A DNA stretch of 8,827 nt, taken from the NCBI GenBank assembly GCA_013816695.1, contig JACDDZ010000058.1, positions 1 through 8,827 on the forward strand, written 5' to 3'. The notes below the pieces were generated by a model. It was not told the origin of the DNA. It did no database searches and saw only the letters and a list, made by a program, of their open reading frames with translations. The position numbers and the translations under genes were made by a program. Source of the DNA: Gemmatimonadaceae bacterium. GTDB lineage: Bacteria > Gemmatimonadota > Gemmatimonadetes > Gemmatimonadales > Gemmatimonadaceae. The first letter of the stretch is position 1. The number at the start of each line of letters is the position of its first letter. Positions 1-6,653 of this stretch are shown here, piece by piece.

Positions 1-1086
1 TACGCATTGCTCCTGCGGGGCAGTGGACCATCAGGGGCATTCTCTTATGTCGATCATCGCTGGCTCGCTCCCACTTATTTATTTCTCGCCATCGGCACCA
101 CCGCAGCTGCCGGGCTGATTCTCCTCGCAGGGTGGAGCGGCCAGCTCAAGACGAGCTTTCTTGCAGTCACTGCTGTCCTCGTAATTTCCGTTTCCTGCCT
201 CAAGGTGTTGCCTTTTCTGCTGAGGCAAACTGCTCCCGCAGCCTTGCAACGCCTTCGTAATGTTCCATATCTGCAGACCCGGGATGCTTTCACGCGTCGG
301 GCGTACGGAATGGAGGGGAGGATTGTACCTGCAGAGGAAATTCCCCCGCCGCGGACCAGTACCGATTCAGCGGTCTCCAATGCAATCGCTGCCCGATACG
401 ACGGGTCCCTGGTGTATCCAGGTGCAAGCGGTGCTGTGATTGTCGGGGATTCTCTCGATGTGATTGCAGCACCTGGTTTGCCGCGCGGGGTCAGGCGTCT
501 CGCGCACGCCTGGAGCCAGCAGGACATGTCCCTTGTTTCCGGAGACCTTCCCCGCAACGCAAAGCTGGTAGGAACCAGGGATGTCCGCGCGCGGGTGCGT
601 GCGGTCGCCCCGATCTTCGCGCAAGGGAGCTACGCCGCTCCACTCTTCCGTGGAGACACTCTCTACTGGTCAATTGAGCTTTACTCGGCGTCGAATTTCT
701 ACCCGTTGAGTGCACACTACAGAATTGCGGGGGCGGAGCGAGCCTATTTTCGGCACGCGGCAACAGCGGTGGTTCATTCGGTCACCGGGCGCACTACGCT
801 GTTTCCCGCCGACATGCTCGATCCCGTTGCCAAGGCCTGGATTTCCCGGTATCCCGGGCTATTTGCTTCCGGTGCTGCCAGCTGGCAGGGAGAATTGAGC
901 AGTGCGCCACCGTCCGACATCGATGGCACGGTTCAACCCCAGATGCCCTCCACGGATTCCACTTTCAGGGCACGCACAACGGCGCTCTACAATAGAATGC
1001 GTGCGGCGCTCGCTTCGGGCGATCTGGGCACTTTCGGGGCGACATTCGACACATTGGGGATGCTTGTGTCGCAGCCGCGTCAGTAG
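1..1086 (+). CDS. UPF0182 (COG1615)-like membrane protein, C-terminal part (5' end outside window)
   Basis: The reading frame is open from base 1, so the TTG at 7 is probably not the start and the gene begins upstream. Family members are typically around 900-1000 residues, with several membrane helices followed by a large outside domain. What is visible (residues counted from base 7) is two hydrophobic stretches, about 23-42 and 50-72, then a soluble region. Family-like landmarks come in the expected order: NVPYLQTRDAF (85-95), a RLAHAW block (164-169), RDVRARVRAVAPIF (191-204), LYWSIELYSASNFYPLS (219-235), YFRHAATAVVHSVTG (247-261) and a DP...RYPGLF block (272-286). The biochemical role of the family is not established. 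The copy is divergent: the usual Asp-rich DPYP-type segment after the APF motif reads AQGSYAAP here. It ends 78 bases before sucC and need not belong to that operon. The family call rests on motif memory, not a search. Confidence 0.72.
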   Translation, partial: YALLLRGSGPSGAFSYVDHRWLAPTYLFLAIGTTAAAGLILLAGWSGQLKTSFLAVTAVLVISVSCLKVLPFLLRQTAPAALQRLRNVPYLQTRDAFTRRAYGMEGRIVPAEEIPPPRTSTDSAVSNAIAARYDGSLVYPGASGAVIVGDSLDVIAAPGLPRGVRRLAHAWSQQDMSLVSGDLPRNAKLVGTRDVRARVRAVAPIFAQGSYAAPLFRGDTLYWSIELYSASNFYPLSAHYRIAGAERAYFRHAATAVVHSVTGRTTLFPADMLDPVAKAWISRYPGLFASGAASWQGELSSAPPSDIDGTVQPQMPSTDSTFRARTTALYNRMRAALASGDLGTFGATFDTLGMLVSQPRQ

Positions 1087-1164
1087 TTCCGCAACGGTGC
1101 CGCTACCGAGCCAGCTTGTTTACATTGAGGTCTTCAACACAACCGTTTTGCCACTGGAGTGGCT

Positions 1165-2310
1165 GTGAATATTCACGAATATCAGGCGAAGGAGATTTTT
1201 CGCAGGCACGGGATTCCAATTCCCCCCGGCGAAGTCGCGACAACTGCTGCCGAGGCGGAGAAGATTGCCGCGAAATTCGGCGGGACTGTCGTCGTAAAGG
1301 CGCAGATTCACGCAGGCGGTCGCGGTAAGGCCGGCGGAGTGAAGCTGGCAAAAACTCCCGCCGAGGCGCGCGAGGTAGCCGAGAAGATTCTCAAGCTCAC
1401 CATCAAGGATCTGCCGGTCGAGAAAGTGCTCGTGACGCCCGCAGCTGACATCGCGGCCGAAGCGTATGTCGGAATCATCGTCGATCGCGTCTCGAAAAAG
1501 GCAGTATTCATGGTGAGCCCGGCCGGCGGAATAGACATCGAGGAAGTTGCCGCGCAGACGCCAGAGAAGATTCTTCGGCACCCTGTGGACCCGCGTTTCG
1601 GCCTCCGTGGTTACGAGGCGATGCAACTGGCCTTCTTCCTGTACAAGGACATCAAGCAGGTTCGCGCCGCGGCAAAAATTCTGCAGAATCTCTACAACGC
1701 GTTCGCCGAGAGCGGAGCGTCGCTTGCTGAAATCAACCCGCTAGTGACGACGCCCGGGGGCGAGGTTGTCGCACTCGACGCAAAGATGGTCATAGACGAC
1801 AACGAACTGGACCGCCTCCCGGAAATCGCCGCGCTTCGCGATGAAAGCAGCGAAGCTCCAAGCGAAGTCGACGCACGAAAATCCAACCTCACCTTCATCA
1901 AGCTGGATGGAAACGTCGGCTGCGTAGTGAACGGTGCAGGGCTTGCGATGGCGACAATGGACCTCGTGAAATACTACGGCGGAGATCCCGCGAACTTCCT
2001 GGACATCGGTGGTTCGTCTAATCCGGAAAAGGTCGTCAACGCGCTTCGCATCATCACAAGTGACCCGAACGTGAAGGCTATTCTCTTCAACATATTCGGC
2101 GGCATCACCCGGACAGATGACGTTGCCAACGGAATCGTCACCGCCACGAAACAGAATCCGCTCAAGGTTCCGATTGTCATTCGTCTTACCGGCACAAACG
2201 ACGAGATCGCAGTGAAGATTCTTACGGAAAACGGCTTCACGGCCATGACGAACATGGACGAAGCAGTGCAGAAGGTTGTGGCGCTCGCCACTGGAGGAAA
2301 GGCCGCATGA
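1165..2310 (+). CDS. sucC: succinyl-CoA synthetase (ADP/GDP-forming), beta subunit
   Basis: This is the nucleotide-binding subunit of succinyl-CoA ligase, which converts succinyl-CoA and phosphate to succinate with formation of ATP or GTP in the cytoplasmic TCA cycle. It has an N-terminal ATP-grasp domain (about 1-235) opening [10 protein letters not shown], with [14 protein letters not shown] at 42-55. Likely Mg-nucleotide ligands are Glu189 (AEINPLV) and Asp205 (ALDAK). The C-terminal CoA-ligase domain (about 240-381) carries [27 protein letters not shown] and FNIFGGITR. The length of 381 aa fits the family. I chose the GTG at 1165 because GGAG at 1156-1159 then sits 5 bases upstream and the protein starts exactly as its homologues do; the in-frame GTG at 1159 would overlap that ribosome site. 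The stop overlaps the sucD start (ATGA). ATP versus GTP preference cannot be read safely from the sequence. Confidence 0.97.
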   Translation: MNIHEYQAKEIFRRHGIPIPPGEVATTAAEAEKIAAKFGGTVVVKAQIHAGGRGKAGGVKLAKTPAEAREVAEKILKLTIKDLPVEKVLVTPAADIAAEAYVGIIVDRVSKKAVFMVSPAGGIDIEEVAAQTPEKILRHPVDPRFGLRGYEAMQLAFFLYKDIKQVRAAAKILQNLYNAFAESGASLAEINPLVTTPGGEVVALDAKMVIDDNELDRLPEIAALRDESSEAPSEVDARKSNLTFIKLDGNVGCVVNGAGLAMATMDLVKYYGGDPANFLDIGGSSNPEKVVNALRIITSDPNVKAILFNIFGGITRTDDVANGIVTATKQNPLKVPIVIRLTGTNDEIAVKILTENGFTAMTNMDEAVQKVVALATGGKAA

Positions 2311-3182
2311 GCATCTTCATCGACAAGAACACCAAGCTGCTCATTCAGGGAATCACCGGTCGCGACGGGTCTTTCCACGCGAAGCAGATGATCGAGTATG
2401 GCACCGATGTAGTCGCCGGAGTTACGCCGGGAAAAGGTGGTCAGAAGTTCGAGTCCAGCGTTCCCATCTTCGATACTGTTGCGGACGCAGTAAGGGAAAC
2501 CGGCGCGAACTGCACAGTCATCTATGTTCCGCCGATGTTCGCAGCGGATGCAATGATGGAAGCAGCGGACGCCGGCATTCCGTTCATTGTTTGTATCACT
2601 GAAGGCGTCCCCGTGCTCGACATGACGCGCGTGTATCCGTTCGTGAAGGAAAAGGGCTCGCGTCTTCTCGGTCCCAACTGTCCGGGACTTATTTCCCCGG
2701 GAAAATCCAAGGTGGGAATCATTCCGGGAAGAATTTGCACGCCCGGCAACATCGGGCTCGTAAGCCGCTCGGGAACCCTGACCTACGAAGTTGTAGACCA
2801 GATGACGCGCGCGGGAATGGGCCAGACCACCTGTGTTGGAATTGGTGGCGATCCGATCAATGGAACGAATTTCATAGACTGCCTCGATGCATTCGAGAAG
2901 GATCCCGACACCACCGCAGTCGTCATGATCGGTGAAATTGGAGGCACAGACGAGCAGGAAGCAGCCAAGTTCGTCAAGGAAAAGATGTCCAAACCGGTAG
3001 TCGGATTTATCGCAGGACAGACCGCCCCACCGGGCCGCCGCATGGGTCACGCAGGCGCGATCATTTCCGGATCTGCAGGAACGGCAGCAGAAAAGATGCA
3101 GGCATTCGAAGAAAACGGACTCGGCGTCGCCAAGCGACCAATTGATGTTGTCGAGCTCCTCAAATCACGCATAAGGAGCTAG
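2307..3182 (+). CDS. sucD: succinyl-CoA synthetase, alpha subunit
   Basis: This is the CoA-binding, transiently phosphorylated subunit partnering SucC. An N-terminal Rossmann CoA-binding domain contains [11 protein letters not shown] (14-24) and GVTPGKGG (38-45). The middle carries [12 protein letters not shown] (121-132) and [10 protein letters not shown] (152-161), and NGTNFIDCL lies at 185-193. The active-site histidine that carries the phosphate is His248 in [10 protein letters not shown] (243-252), and Glu210 in IGEIGG is the expected acidic partner. At 291 aa it is full length for the family. The ATG overlaps the sucC stop by 4 bases and is served by GGAGGA at 2293-2298 inside the end of sucC, so the two subunits are probably made in a coupled 1:1 ratio. 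No residue expected for catalysis is missing. Confidence 0.97.
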   Translation: MSIFIDKNTKLLIQGITGRDGSFHAKQMIEYGTDVVAGVTPGKGGQKFESSVPIFDTVADAVRETGANCTVIYVPPMFAADAMMEAADAGIPFIVCITEGVPVLDMTRVYPFVKEKGSRLLGPNCPGLISPGKSKVGIIPGRICTPGNIGLVSRSGTLTYEVVDQMTRAGMGQTTCVGIGGDPINGTNFIDCLDAFEKDPDTTAVVMIGEIGGTDEQEAAKFVKEKMSKPVVGFIAGQTAPPGRRMGHAGAIISGSAGTAAEKMQAFEENGLGVAKRPIDVVELLKSRIRS

Positions 3183-3189
3183 TACAGAG

Positions 3190-3609
3190 ATGGCGGGTAA
3201 TCGCACACTAACGATCATCAAGCCGGATGCATTTGCGTCCGGCAAAGCAGGGCAGGTCATCGCGCACCTGGAAAAGGGCGGATTCAAGGTCATAGCCGCA
3301 CGGGTCATGCGCCTGACGGATGCCCAGGCAGGAGAGTTTTACGGCGTTCACCGCGAGCGTCCATTCTTCGGCTCGCTCACGAAGTTCATGACATCGGGTA
3401 AGTGCATGCCGATGATCCTGGAGAAGGCAGACGCTGTGGCCGAGCTCCGGACGGCGATCGGTGCAACCGACCCGGCTGAGGCAGCGGAGAATACAGTTCG
3501 GAAGCTGTTCGCTGAGTCGAAGGAGAGGAACGCCATTCACGCGTCAGATTCGGATGAGAACGCGGAGAGAGAGGCTCGGTTTTTTTTCGCGGAAGCGGAT
3601 ACTCTTTAG
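3190..3609 (+). CDS. ndk: nucleoside diphosphate kinase
   Basis: Ndk moves the gamma-phosphate between nucleoside tri- and diphosphates through a phosphohistidine. The 139 aa match the usual length of about 140. Visible family features are the TLTIIKPDA start (Lys11), [10 protein letters not shown] with Tyr51 (51-60), FMTSG (66-70), GATDPAEA (91-98), Arg104 in NTVRKLF, and Asn114 with catalytic His117 in [12 protein letters not shown]. Two small departures are seen: the active-site motif is H-A-S-D rather than the common H-G-S-D, and NTVRKLF replaces the usual GT(I/V)R form. Neither removes a catalytic group. It begins 7 bases after sucD, with AAGGAG at 3173-3178 (11-base spacing) as a likely ribosome site, so it is probably cotranscribed with sucCD and can redistribute the NTP they make. 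A run of eight T (3580-3587) lies in the FFF codons near the end. Confidence 0.96.
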   Translation: MAGNRTLTIIKPDAFASGKAGQVIAHLEKGGFKVIAARVMRLTDAQAGEFYGVHRERPFFGSLTKFMTSGKCMPMILEKADAVAELRTAIGATDPAEAAENTVRKLFAESKERNAIHASDSDENAEREARFFFAEADTL

Positions 3610-3630
3610 TTGGTTCTTTGCGACGAGGGT

Positions 3631-3660
3631 GCGGCGCTTTGCGCCGCGCCACGTTGTGGC
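3631..3660 (+). repeat. tandem small hairpins, left arm
   Basis: Two perfect hairpins lie back to back. The first is gcggcgc-ttt-gcgccgc (3631-3647, 7-bp stem); the second is gccac-gtt-gtggc (3648-3660, 5-bp stem). They form the outer end of the left arm of the long inverted repeat, starting 21 bases after the ndk stop. No T-run follows directly, so by themselves they are not a standard intrinsic terminator, but they could stabilise the 3' end of the sucCD-ndk transcript. Confidence 0.75.
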
Positions 3661-3689
3661 AAGGTCAACCTAGAACTACCTCGGCGATT

Positions 3690-3725
3690 GGCTGACGGCT
3701 TTTTTGGCTATTGGCTGCGGGCTTT
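3690..3725 (+). repeat. GGCTNNN heptad repeat, left arm
   Basis: GGCT starts at 3690, 3697, 3706, 3713 and 3720 (spacings 7, 9, 7, 7), preceded by a related GGCG at 3683, also 7 bases away. The same pattern is seen on the opposite strand of the right arm around 3788-3829, as AGCC. A T6 run (3700-3705) interrupts the period. The regular 7-base step argues for growth by short tandem duplication rather than a protein-coding origin. Confidence 0.7.
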
Positions 3726-3762
3726 CGACAAACGCCGAGTTTTGGATCCCGCCTGAACGAAC

Positions 3763-3801
3763 AAAAAGCCCACAGCCAGCAGGAAAAAAAGCCCACAGCC
3801 A
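3763..3801. repeat. 16-base direct repeat at the inner edge of the right arm
   Basis: The sequence aaaaagcccacagcca occurs at 3763-3778 and again at 3786-3801, a period of 23 bases. The inner copy lies in the loop of the inverted repeat and has no counterpart in the left arm. This suggests a local duplication in the right arm after the palindrome formed. Confidence 0.75.
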
Positions 3802-3851
3802 ACAGCCAAAAAAGCCGTCAGCCATAAGCCGAGGCAGTTCTCGGTTGTAGT

Positions 3852-3881
3852 GGCTCCAACGGAGCCCGGCGCGAAGCGCCG
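3852..3881 (+). repeat. tandem small hairpins, right arm
   Basis: Two perfect 6-bp hairpins lie back to back: ggctcc-aac-ggagcc (3852-3866) and cggcgc-gaa-gcgccg (3867-3881). They are the mirror counterparts of the left-arm pair. Compared with the left arm, two base pairs in the first stem are changed on both sides so that pairing is kept, which points to conservation of structure rather than sequence. Confidence 0.75.
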
Positions 3882-3904
3882 ACCTGTCCCGCCAAACCAC
3901 TGGT

Positions 3905-3933
3905 TTGAACGCCCCAAGCTCGCTATTTTTAAG
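3905..3933 (+). promoter_or_regulatory. possible promoter for the DUF177-rpmF-fab operon
   Basis: TTGAAC (3905-3910) and TTTAAG (3928-3933) are spaced 17 bases apart and each matches 4 of 6 positions of the sigma70-type consensus. Transcription would start almost at the DUF177 ATG (3939), giving a leaderless or nearly leaderless message. A new promoter is expected here because the long repeat separates this operon from ndk, but the sequence match is weak. Confidence 0.3.
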
Positions 3934-3938
3934 GGCTT

Positions 3939-4448
3939 ATGCTGTCTTTTGACCTCCGCTCGCTGGAGACTACGGCCGCCCTCGTCGATGCGGACCTGGC
4001 GCCCGATGATCCCGTCTGGGAAGAGGCCGATGCGAAGCCCGAAGTACCTGTGCATGTAGATGGCAGGCTGTCTGCCGCCGGCGATGGAAAATTCTATTTC
4101 AGCGGACGGATTGGCGGATCAGTAGGGATGCCGTGCAGACGGTGTCTGGAGCCGGTCAGGGCGAGCGTGTCGGAGGAGGCGCATTTCATTTTTGCGGAAA
4201 GCGGTTCCGAAGAAGCTGAAGATCCGGACGTTTACCTCTACGATCCGCATGCGAATAAGCTGGACATCCGTCCGGCGGTTCGGGAAAGCTGGCTGCTGTC
4301 TGCGCCGGCCTTCCTCGAATGCAGGGAAGATTGCAAAGGTCTGTGCGCCATCTGCGGCATTGACCTCAACAAGGGCACCTGTGACTGCGTTCCTGTTTCA
4401 ACCGATAGCCGTTGGGACGCGTTGCGAAAGCTCGGCAGCAAAAGCTGA
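3939..4448 (+). CDS. DUF177 (YceD-like) zinc-binding protein upstream of rpmF
   Basis: This is a 169-aa protein of the DUF177/YceD family, which is typically encoded just before rpmF. The E. coli member has been linked to 23S rRNA/ribosome metabolism, but the molecular role is poorly defined. Seen here are MLSFDLRSLE at the start, a CRRCLEPV motif with Cys66 and Cys69, LDIRPAVRESWLLSAP in the middle, and a Cys cluster, C128-x3-C132-x3-C136-x2-C139-x8-C148-x-C150, within CKGLCAICGIDLNKGTC. This cluster probably binds zinc. It ends with the family-like SRWDALRKL. The ATG at 3939 has only a weak AAGGG (3931-3935) 3 bases away, but the N-terminus fits the family. Only 27 bases separate it from rpmF. 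The region just upstream is the long inverted repeat, so this is the likely first gene of the lipid cluster. Confidence 0.9.
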   Translation: MLSFDLRSLETTAALVDADLAPDDPVWEEADAKPEVPVHVDGRLSAAGDGKFYFSGRIGGSVGMPCRRCLEPVRASVSEEAHFIFAESGSEEAEDPDVYLYDPHANKLDIRPAVRESWLLSAPAFLECREDCKGLCAICGIDLNKGTCDCVPVSTDSRWDALRKLGSKS

Positions 4449-4475
4449 AATTTCTACTCTAACTGGAACGAGATA

Positions 4476-4658
4476 ATGGCAGTACCAAAAAGAAGAACAT
4501 CAAAGCGGAAGAAGCGCGCGCGTAACACGCACAAGACCGCTCCCGCGATTGCAATCCAGAAGTGCCCTCGCTGTCAGAGCATGAAGCGCCCGCATCACGT
4601 TTGCGAAGAGTGCGGATACTATGACGGAGAGCAGCGGGTACCAGCCCGGGAAGCGTAG
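4476..4658 (+). CDS. rpmF: 50S ribosomal protein L32
   Basis: This 60-aa basic protein of the large ribosomal subunit starts MAVPKRRTSKRKKRARNT, the family signature. It ends in a zinc ribbon with Cys30, Cys33, Cys43 and Cys46 (CPRC...HVCEECGYY). It is therefore the zinc-binding (C+) form of L32, which requires zinc, unlike the C- paralogues used by some bacteria when zinc is scarce. The ribosome site upstream is weak (GGAACGAG, 4465-4472). The stop codon is followed at once by the plsX start. Its place between DUF177 and plsX is the widely conserved arrangement that ties ribosome and membrane-lipid synthesis together. Confidence 0.97.
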   Translation: MAVPKRRTSKRKKRARNTHKTAPAIAIQKCPRCQSMKRPHHVCEECGYYDGEQRVPAREA

Positions 4659-5666
4659 TTGGCCCGAATCGCGTTGGATGCGATGGGGGGCGACTTCGCT
4701 CCCCAGGCTCCAATTGAAGGTACCCTGCTCGCTCTCGATGAGCTCGACGGTGCGCACACAGTGCAACTCGTTGGAAAAGCTTCTGTAATCGAATCCGAGC
4801 TTGGCAAGCACAAGACATCCTTTCGGGATCGCATTGAAGTAATCGATGCACCCGACGTCGTCGAGATGTCGGAAAAGCCGACAGCAGCGATCAAGAAAAC
4901 AAAGAGCAGCATGTACGTCGGACTTCAACTCCAGGCAGAGGGGAAGTCCGACGGTTTTGTTTCCGCCGGGAATACAGGGGCGCAGATGGTTGCGTCGACT
5001 GTCCTGCTGAAGCTCCAGGCGAACCTCACCCGTCCAGCAATCGCCACCGTTTTTCCCACGGCCTCCCAACCCGTCGTAGTGCTCGACTCGGGCGCCAATG
5101 TCGACTGCTCGAAAGATGAGCTGCTCCAGTTCGCATGGCTTGGCGCCTGTTACGCCGAATGCATTTTAGGCAGGACCAATCCGAGCATTGCCCTCCTGAG
5201 CATTGGCGAAGAGCCAACAAAGGGAAACAAGGTGGTGAAGGAAGCTCACAAGCTTTTTTCTGAAGCGCACTTCTCATTTCACGGCAACGTCGAAGGCCGT
5301 GACCTGCCACGCGGCAGGAGCGACCGTGGCCCCATCGACGTGGTTGTCTGCGACGGATTCACGGGCAATGTAGTGCTCAAGTTTTATGAGGCAGTCCTTC
5401 CCATGATCGGCAAGATGCTGCATGAGTCTGCTGGGATCAGTCCTGACGCGGTCTACAAGGCACTGCGCAGCATCGACTCGGATGAGCATGGAGGGGCTCC
5501 ACTGCTGGGCGTCCAGGGTGTCAGCATCATCGCGCACGGCAACGCAAATCCGCAGGCTCTCAAGAATGCGCTGAAAGTTGCAGTTAGATCGGTGGAGACC
5601 AACATGAACGACCTCATCGGAAAACGACTCGCAGAGTCGGCGGCCAGCAGGCAGCCCGGCGCATGA
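4659..5666 (+). CDS. plsX: phosphate acyltransferase PlsX
   Basis: PlsX transfers an acyl chain from acyl-ACP to phosphate. The acyl-phosphate is then used by PlsY to acylate glycerol-3-phosphate at the membrane. The 335 aa fit the family. Motifs seen are RIALDAMGGDFAP (3-15), the GFVSAGNTGAQM block (99-110), VLDSGANVDC (141-150), IGEEPTKGN (182-190), GNVEGRD (209-215) and CDGFTGNVVLK (231-241). The start is TTG at 4659, directly abutting the rpmF stop, with a GGGAAG-type site at 4648-4653. The first ATG (4680) would remove the conserved first strand, so TTG is preferred. The rare start codon and the abutting stop suggest translation coupled to rpmF. The gene ends in an ATGA overlap with fabH. 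Confidence 0.95.
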   Translation: MARIALDAMGGDFAPQAPIEGTLLALDELDGAHTVQLVGKASVIESELGKHKTSFRDRIEVIDAPDVVEMSEKPTAAIKKTKSSMYVGLQLQAEGKSDGFVSAGNTGAQMVASTVLLKLQANLTRPAIATVFPTASQPVVVLDSGANVDCSKDELLQFAWLGACYAECILGRTNPSIALLSIGEEPTKGNKVVKEAHKLFSEAHFSFHGNVEGRDLPRGRSDRGPIDVVVCDGFTGNVVLKFYEAVLPMIGKMLHESAGISPDAVYKALRSIDSDEHGGAPLLGVQGVSIIAHGNANPQALKNALKVAVRSVETNMNDLIGKRLAESAASRQPGA

Positions 5667-6652
5667 AGCGTCCCATCGCGTACGTAGCCGGCACTGGACG
5701 CGGCATGCCTTCTACGGTGATGACCAACCATGACTTCGCGGCGCTAGGCGTCGAGACGTCGCACGAATGGATTTTCGAACGCTCGGGAATTGTCGAGCGG
5801 CGGATCGCAAACAAGGACGAGTCGACAGCGATGCTCGCCTCGGAGGCTGCCCGCAACGCGATGGAAAAAGCAAATGTCCACGCTGGTGATCTCGATACGA
5901 TCATCCTCAGCACGGCTACCCCCGACAAGCTGCTTCCATCCACAGCAGTCGACGTTCAGGCGGAACTTGGCGCGACGCGCGCTGCGGCCTTCGACGTTTC
6001 GGCCGCCTGCACTGGCTGGCTCTACGGAATGATCGTCGCCGAAGGCATGATGTCGTCTGGTGCCGCGGAAACAGTCCTCGTGATTGGAGCCGAGAAGATG
6101 AGCGCGATTGTGGACTGGAAGGATCGCTCGACATGCGTGCTATTCGGGGATGGTGCCGGGGCAGTGGTGCTCAAGCGCGCGGAGACGAACAAGGGAATAC
6201 TGTCTTCGTTCATGCGGAGTGACGGCAAGCTTGCCGATCTGCTGCACAGACCGAGTGGTGGTGCAGCCGTTCCGATGACAGAAGCAATCCTTGCTGATCG
6301 CTCTCACTTTGTGCAGATGGCCGGCCGCGAGGTGTTCAAGCACGCAGTGCGCTCCATGTCTGAAGCTGCGGACCGCGCGCTCGACGCAGCAAAGCTGACG
6401 GGTGAGGACATCGATATCATGATTCCGCATCAAGCGAATGTGCGAATCATTGAGGCGACGGCGAAACATGCAGGAATTCCGATGGAAAAAGTGTACGTGA
6501 ACGTCGATCGCTTCGGCAACACCTCCTCTGCGTCAATCCCGATTGCTATCGACGAAGCGATCGAGCGCGGCAACATAAAGGAAGGCACGACCGCGCTTCT
6601 CGTCGCTTTTGGAGCGGGATTCACCTGGGCCTCGATGATCGTCCGCTTCTAA
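5663..6652 (+). CDS. fabH: beta-ketoacyl-ACP synthase III
   Basis: FabH condenses an acyl-CoA primer with malonyl-ACP to begin fatty-acid synthesis. The 329-aa protein has the thiolase fold with the complete triad: Cys116 in DVSAACTGW (111-119), His256 in IPHQANVRI (254-262) and Asn286 in FGNTSSAS (284-291). The C-terminus LLVAFGAGFTWASMI is characteristic of the family. The ATG overlaps the plsX stop (ATGA), and only a poor Shine-Dalgarno sequence precedes it, so coupling is likely. Primer preference (acetyl versus branched acyl) cannot be decided by eye. It is followed after one base by fabD. Confidence 0.96.
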   Translation: MKRPIAYVAGTGRGMPSTVMTNHDFAALGVETSHEWIFERSGIVERRIANKDESTAMLASEAARNAMEKANVHAGDLDTIILSTATPDKLLPSTAVDVQAELGATRAAAFDVSAACTGWLYGMIVAEGMMSSGAAETVLVIGAEKMSAIVDWKDRSTCVLFGDGAGAVVLKRAETNKGILSSFMRSDGKLADLLHRPSGGAAVPMTEAILADRSHFVQMAGREVFKHAVRSMSEAADRALDAAKLTGEDIDIMIPHQANVRIIEATAKHAGIPMEKVYVNVDRFGNTSSASIPIAIDEAIERGNIKEGTTALLVAFGAGFTWASMIVRF

Positions 6653-6653
6653 C

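Larger units (their letters stand above)
3632..3881. repeat. long imperfect inverted repeat filling the ndk-DUF177 gap
   Basis: Arm 3632-3725 pairs with arm 3788-3881 without any gap. By my count 77 of 94 positions are complementary, and 3689-3709 pairs perfectly with 3804-3824 (21 bp). The loop is 62 bases. Each arm has the same internal plan from outside in: a cggcgc/gcgccg hairpin, a second small hairpin with a gtt/aac loop, a short spacer containing caacc.agaact, then GGCTNNN heptads around a T6 (A6 on the other arm). Weaker similarity with small indels continues outward to about 3610 and 3904, close to the ndk stop. No ORF inside looks real. It could be a pair of REP-like units in opposite orientation (BIME-like), a MITE-like element, or a structured 3' end/terminator for sucCD-ndk. 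Copy number in the genome would decide; the structure itself is directly visible. Confidence 0.85.

Noticed and set aside
75..557. A 160-codon open frame on the - strand within the UPF0182-like gene.
   Set aside because: It is opposite a better-supported gene, rich in Arg and Ser/Thr, and shows no motif or convincing ribosome site.
1159..1164. GTG at 1159 as the start of sucC.
   Set aside because: It overlaps the only good Shine-Dalgarno sequence; the GTG at 1165 is correctly spaced and gives the usual MNIHEYQAK start.
1087..1164. Promoter search in the gap before sucC (TTTACA at 1119-1124).
   Set aside because: No acceptable -10 box lies 16-18 bases downstream, so I could not support a promoter, although one may exist in a form I cannot recognise.
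1974..3050. A 358-codon open frame on the - strand across the end of sucC and most of sucD.
   Set aside because: It lies opposite two unmistakable genes, its translation shows no recognisable domain, and it has the His/Arg/Ser-rich composition typical of antisense frames in GC-rich genes.
3631..3660. Left-arm hairpins considered as a simple Rho-independent terminator of ndk.
   Set aside because: No U-run follows either stem; the T6 run is about 40 bases further on. Termination here is possible but not of the standard form.
3763..3801. Short direct repeats considered as a CRISPR array.
   Set aside because: Only two 16-base copies 7 bases apart, no spacers of normal size, and no cas genes in the window.
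3676..4059. Several 69-115-codon frames on both strands running through the long inverted repeat.
   Set aside because: They translate repeat sequence into low-complexity peptides and overlap the DUF177 gene; the region is better explained as a structured repeat.
5303..5318. A perfect 6-bp hairpin cctgcc-acgc-ggcagg inside plsX.
   Set aside because: It is within a normally conserved coding stretch, and one short stem is expected by chance in sequence of this composition.
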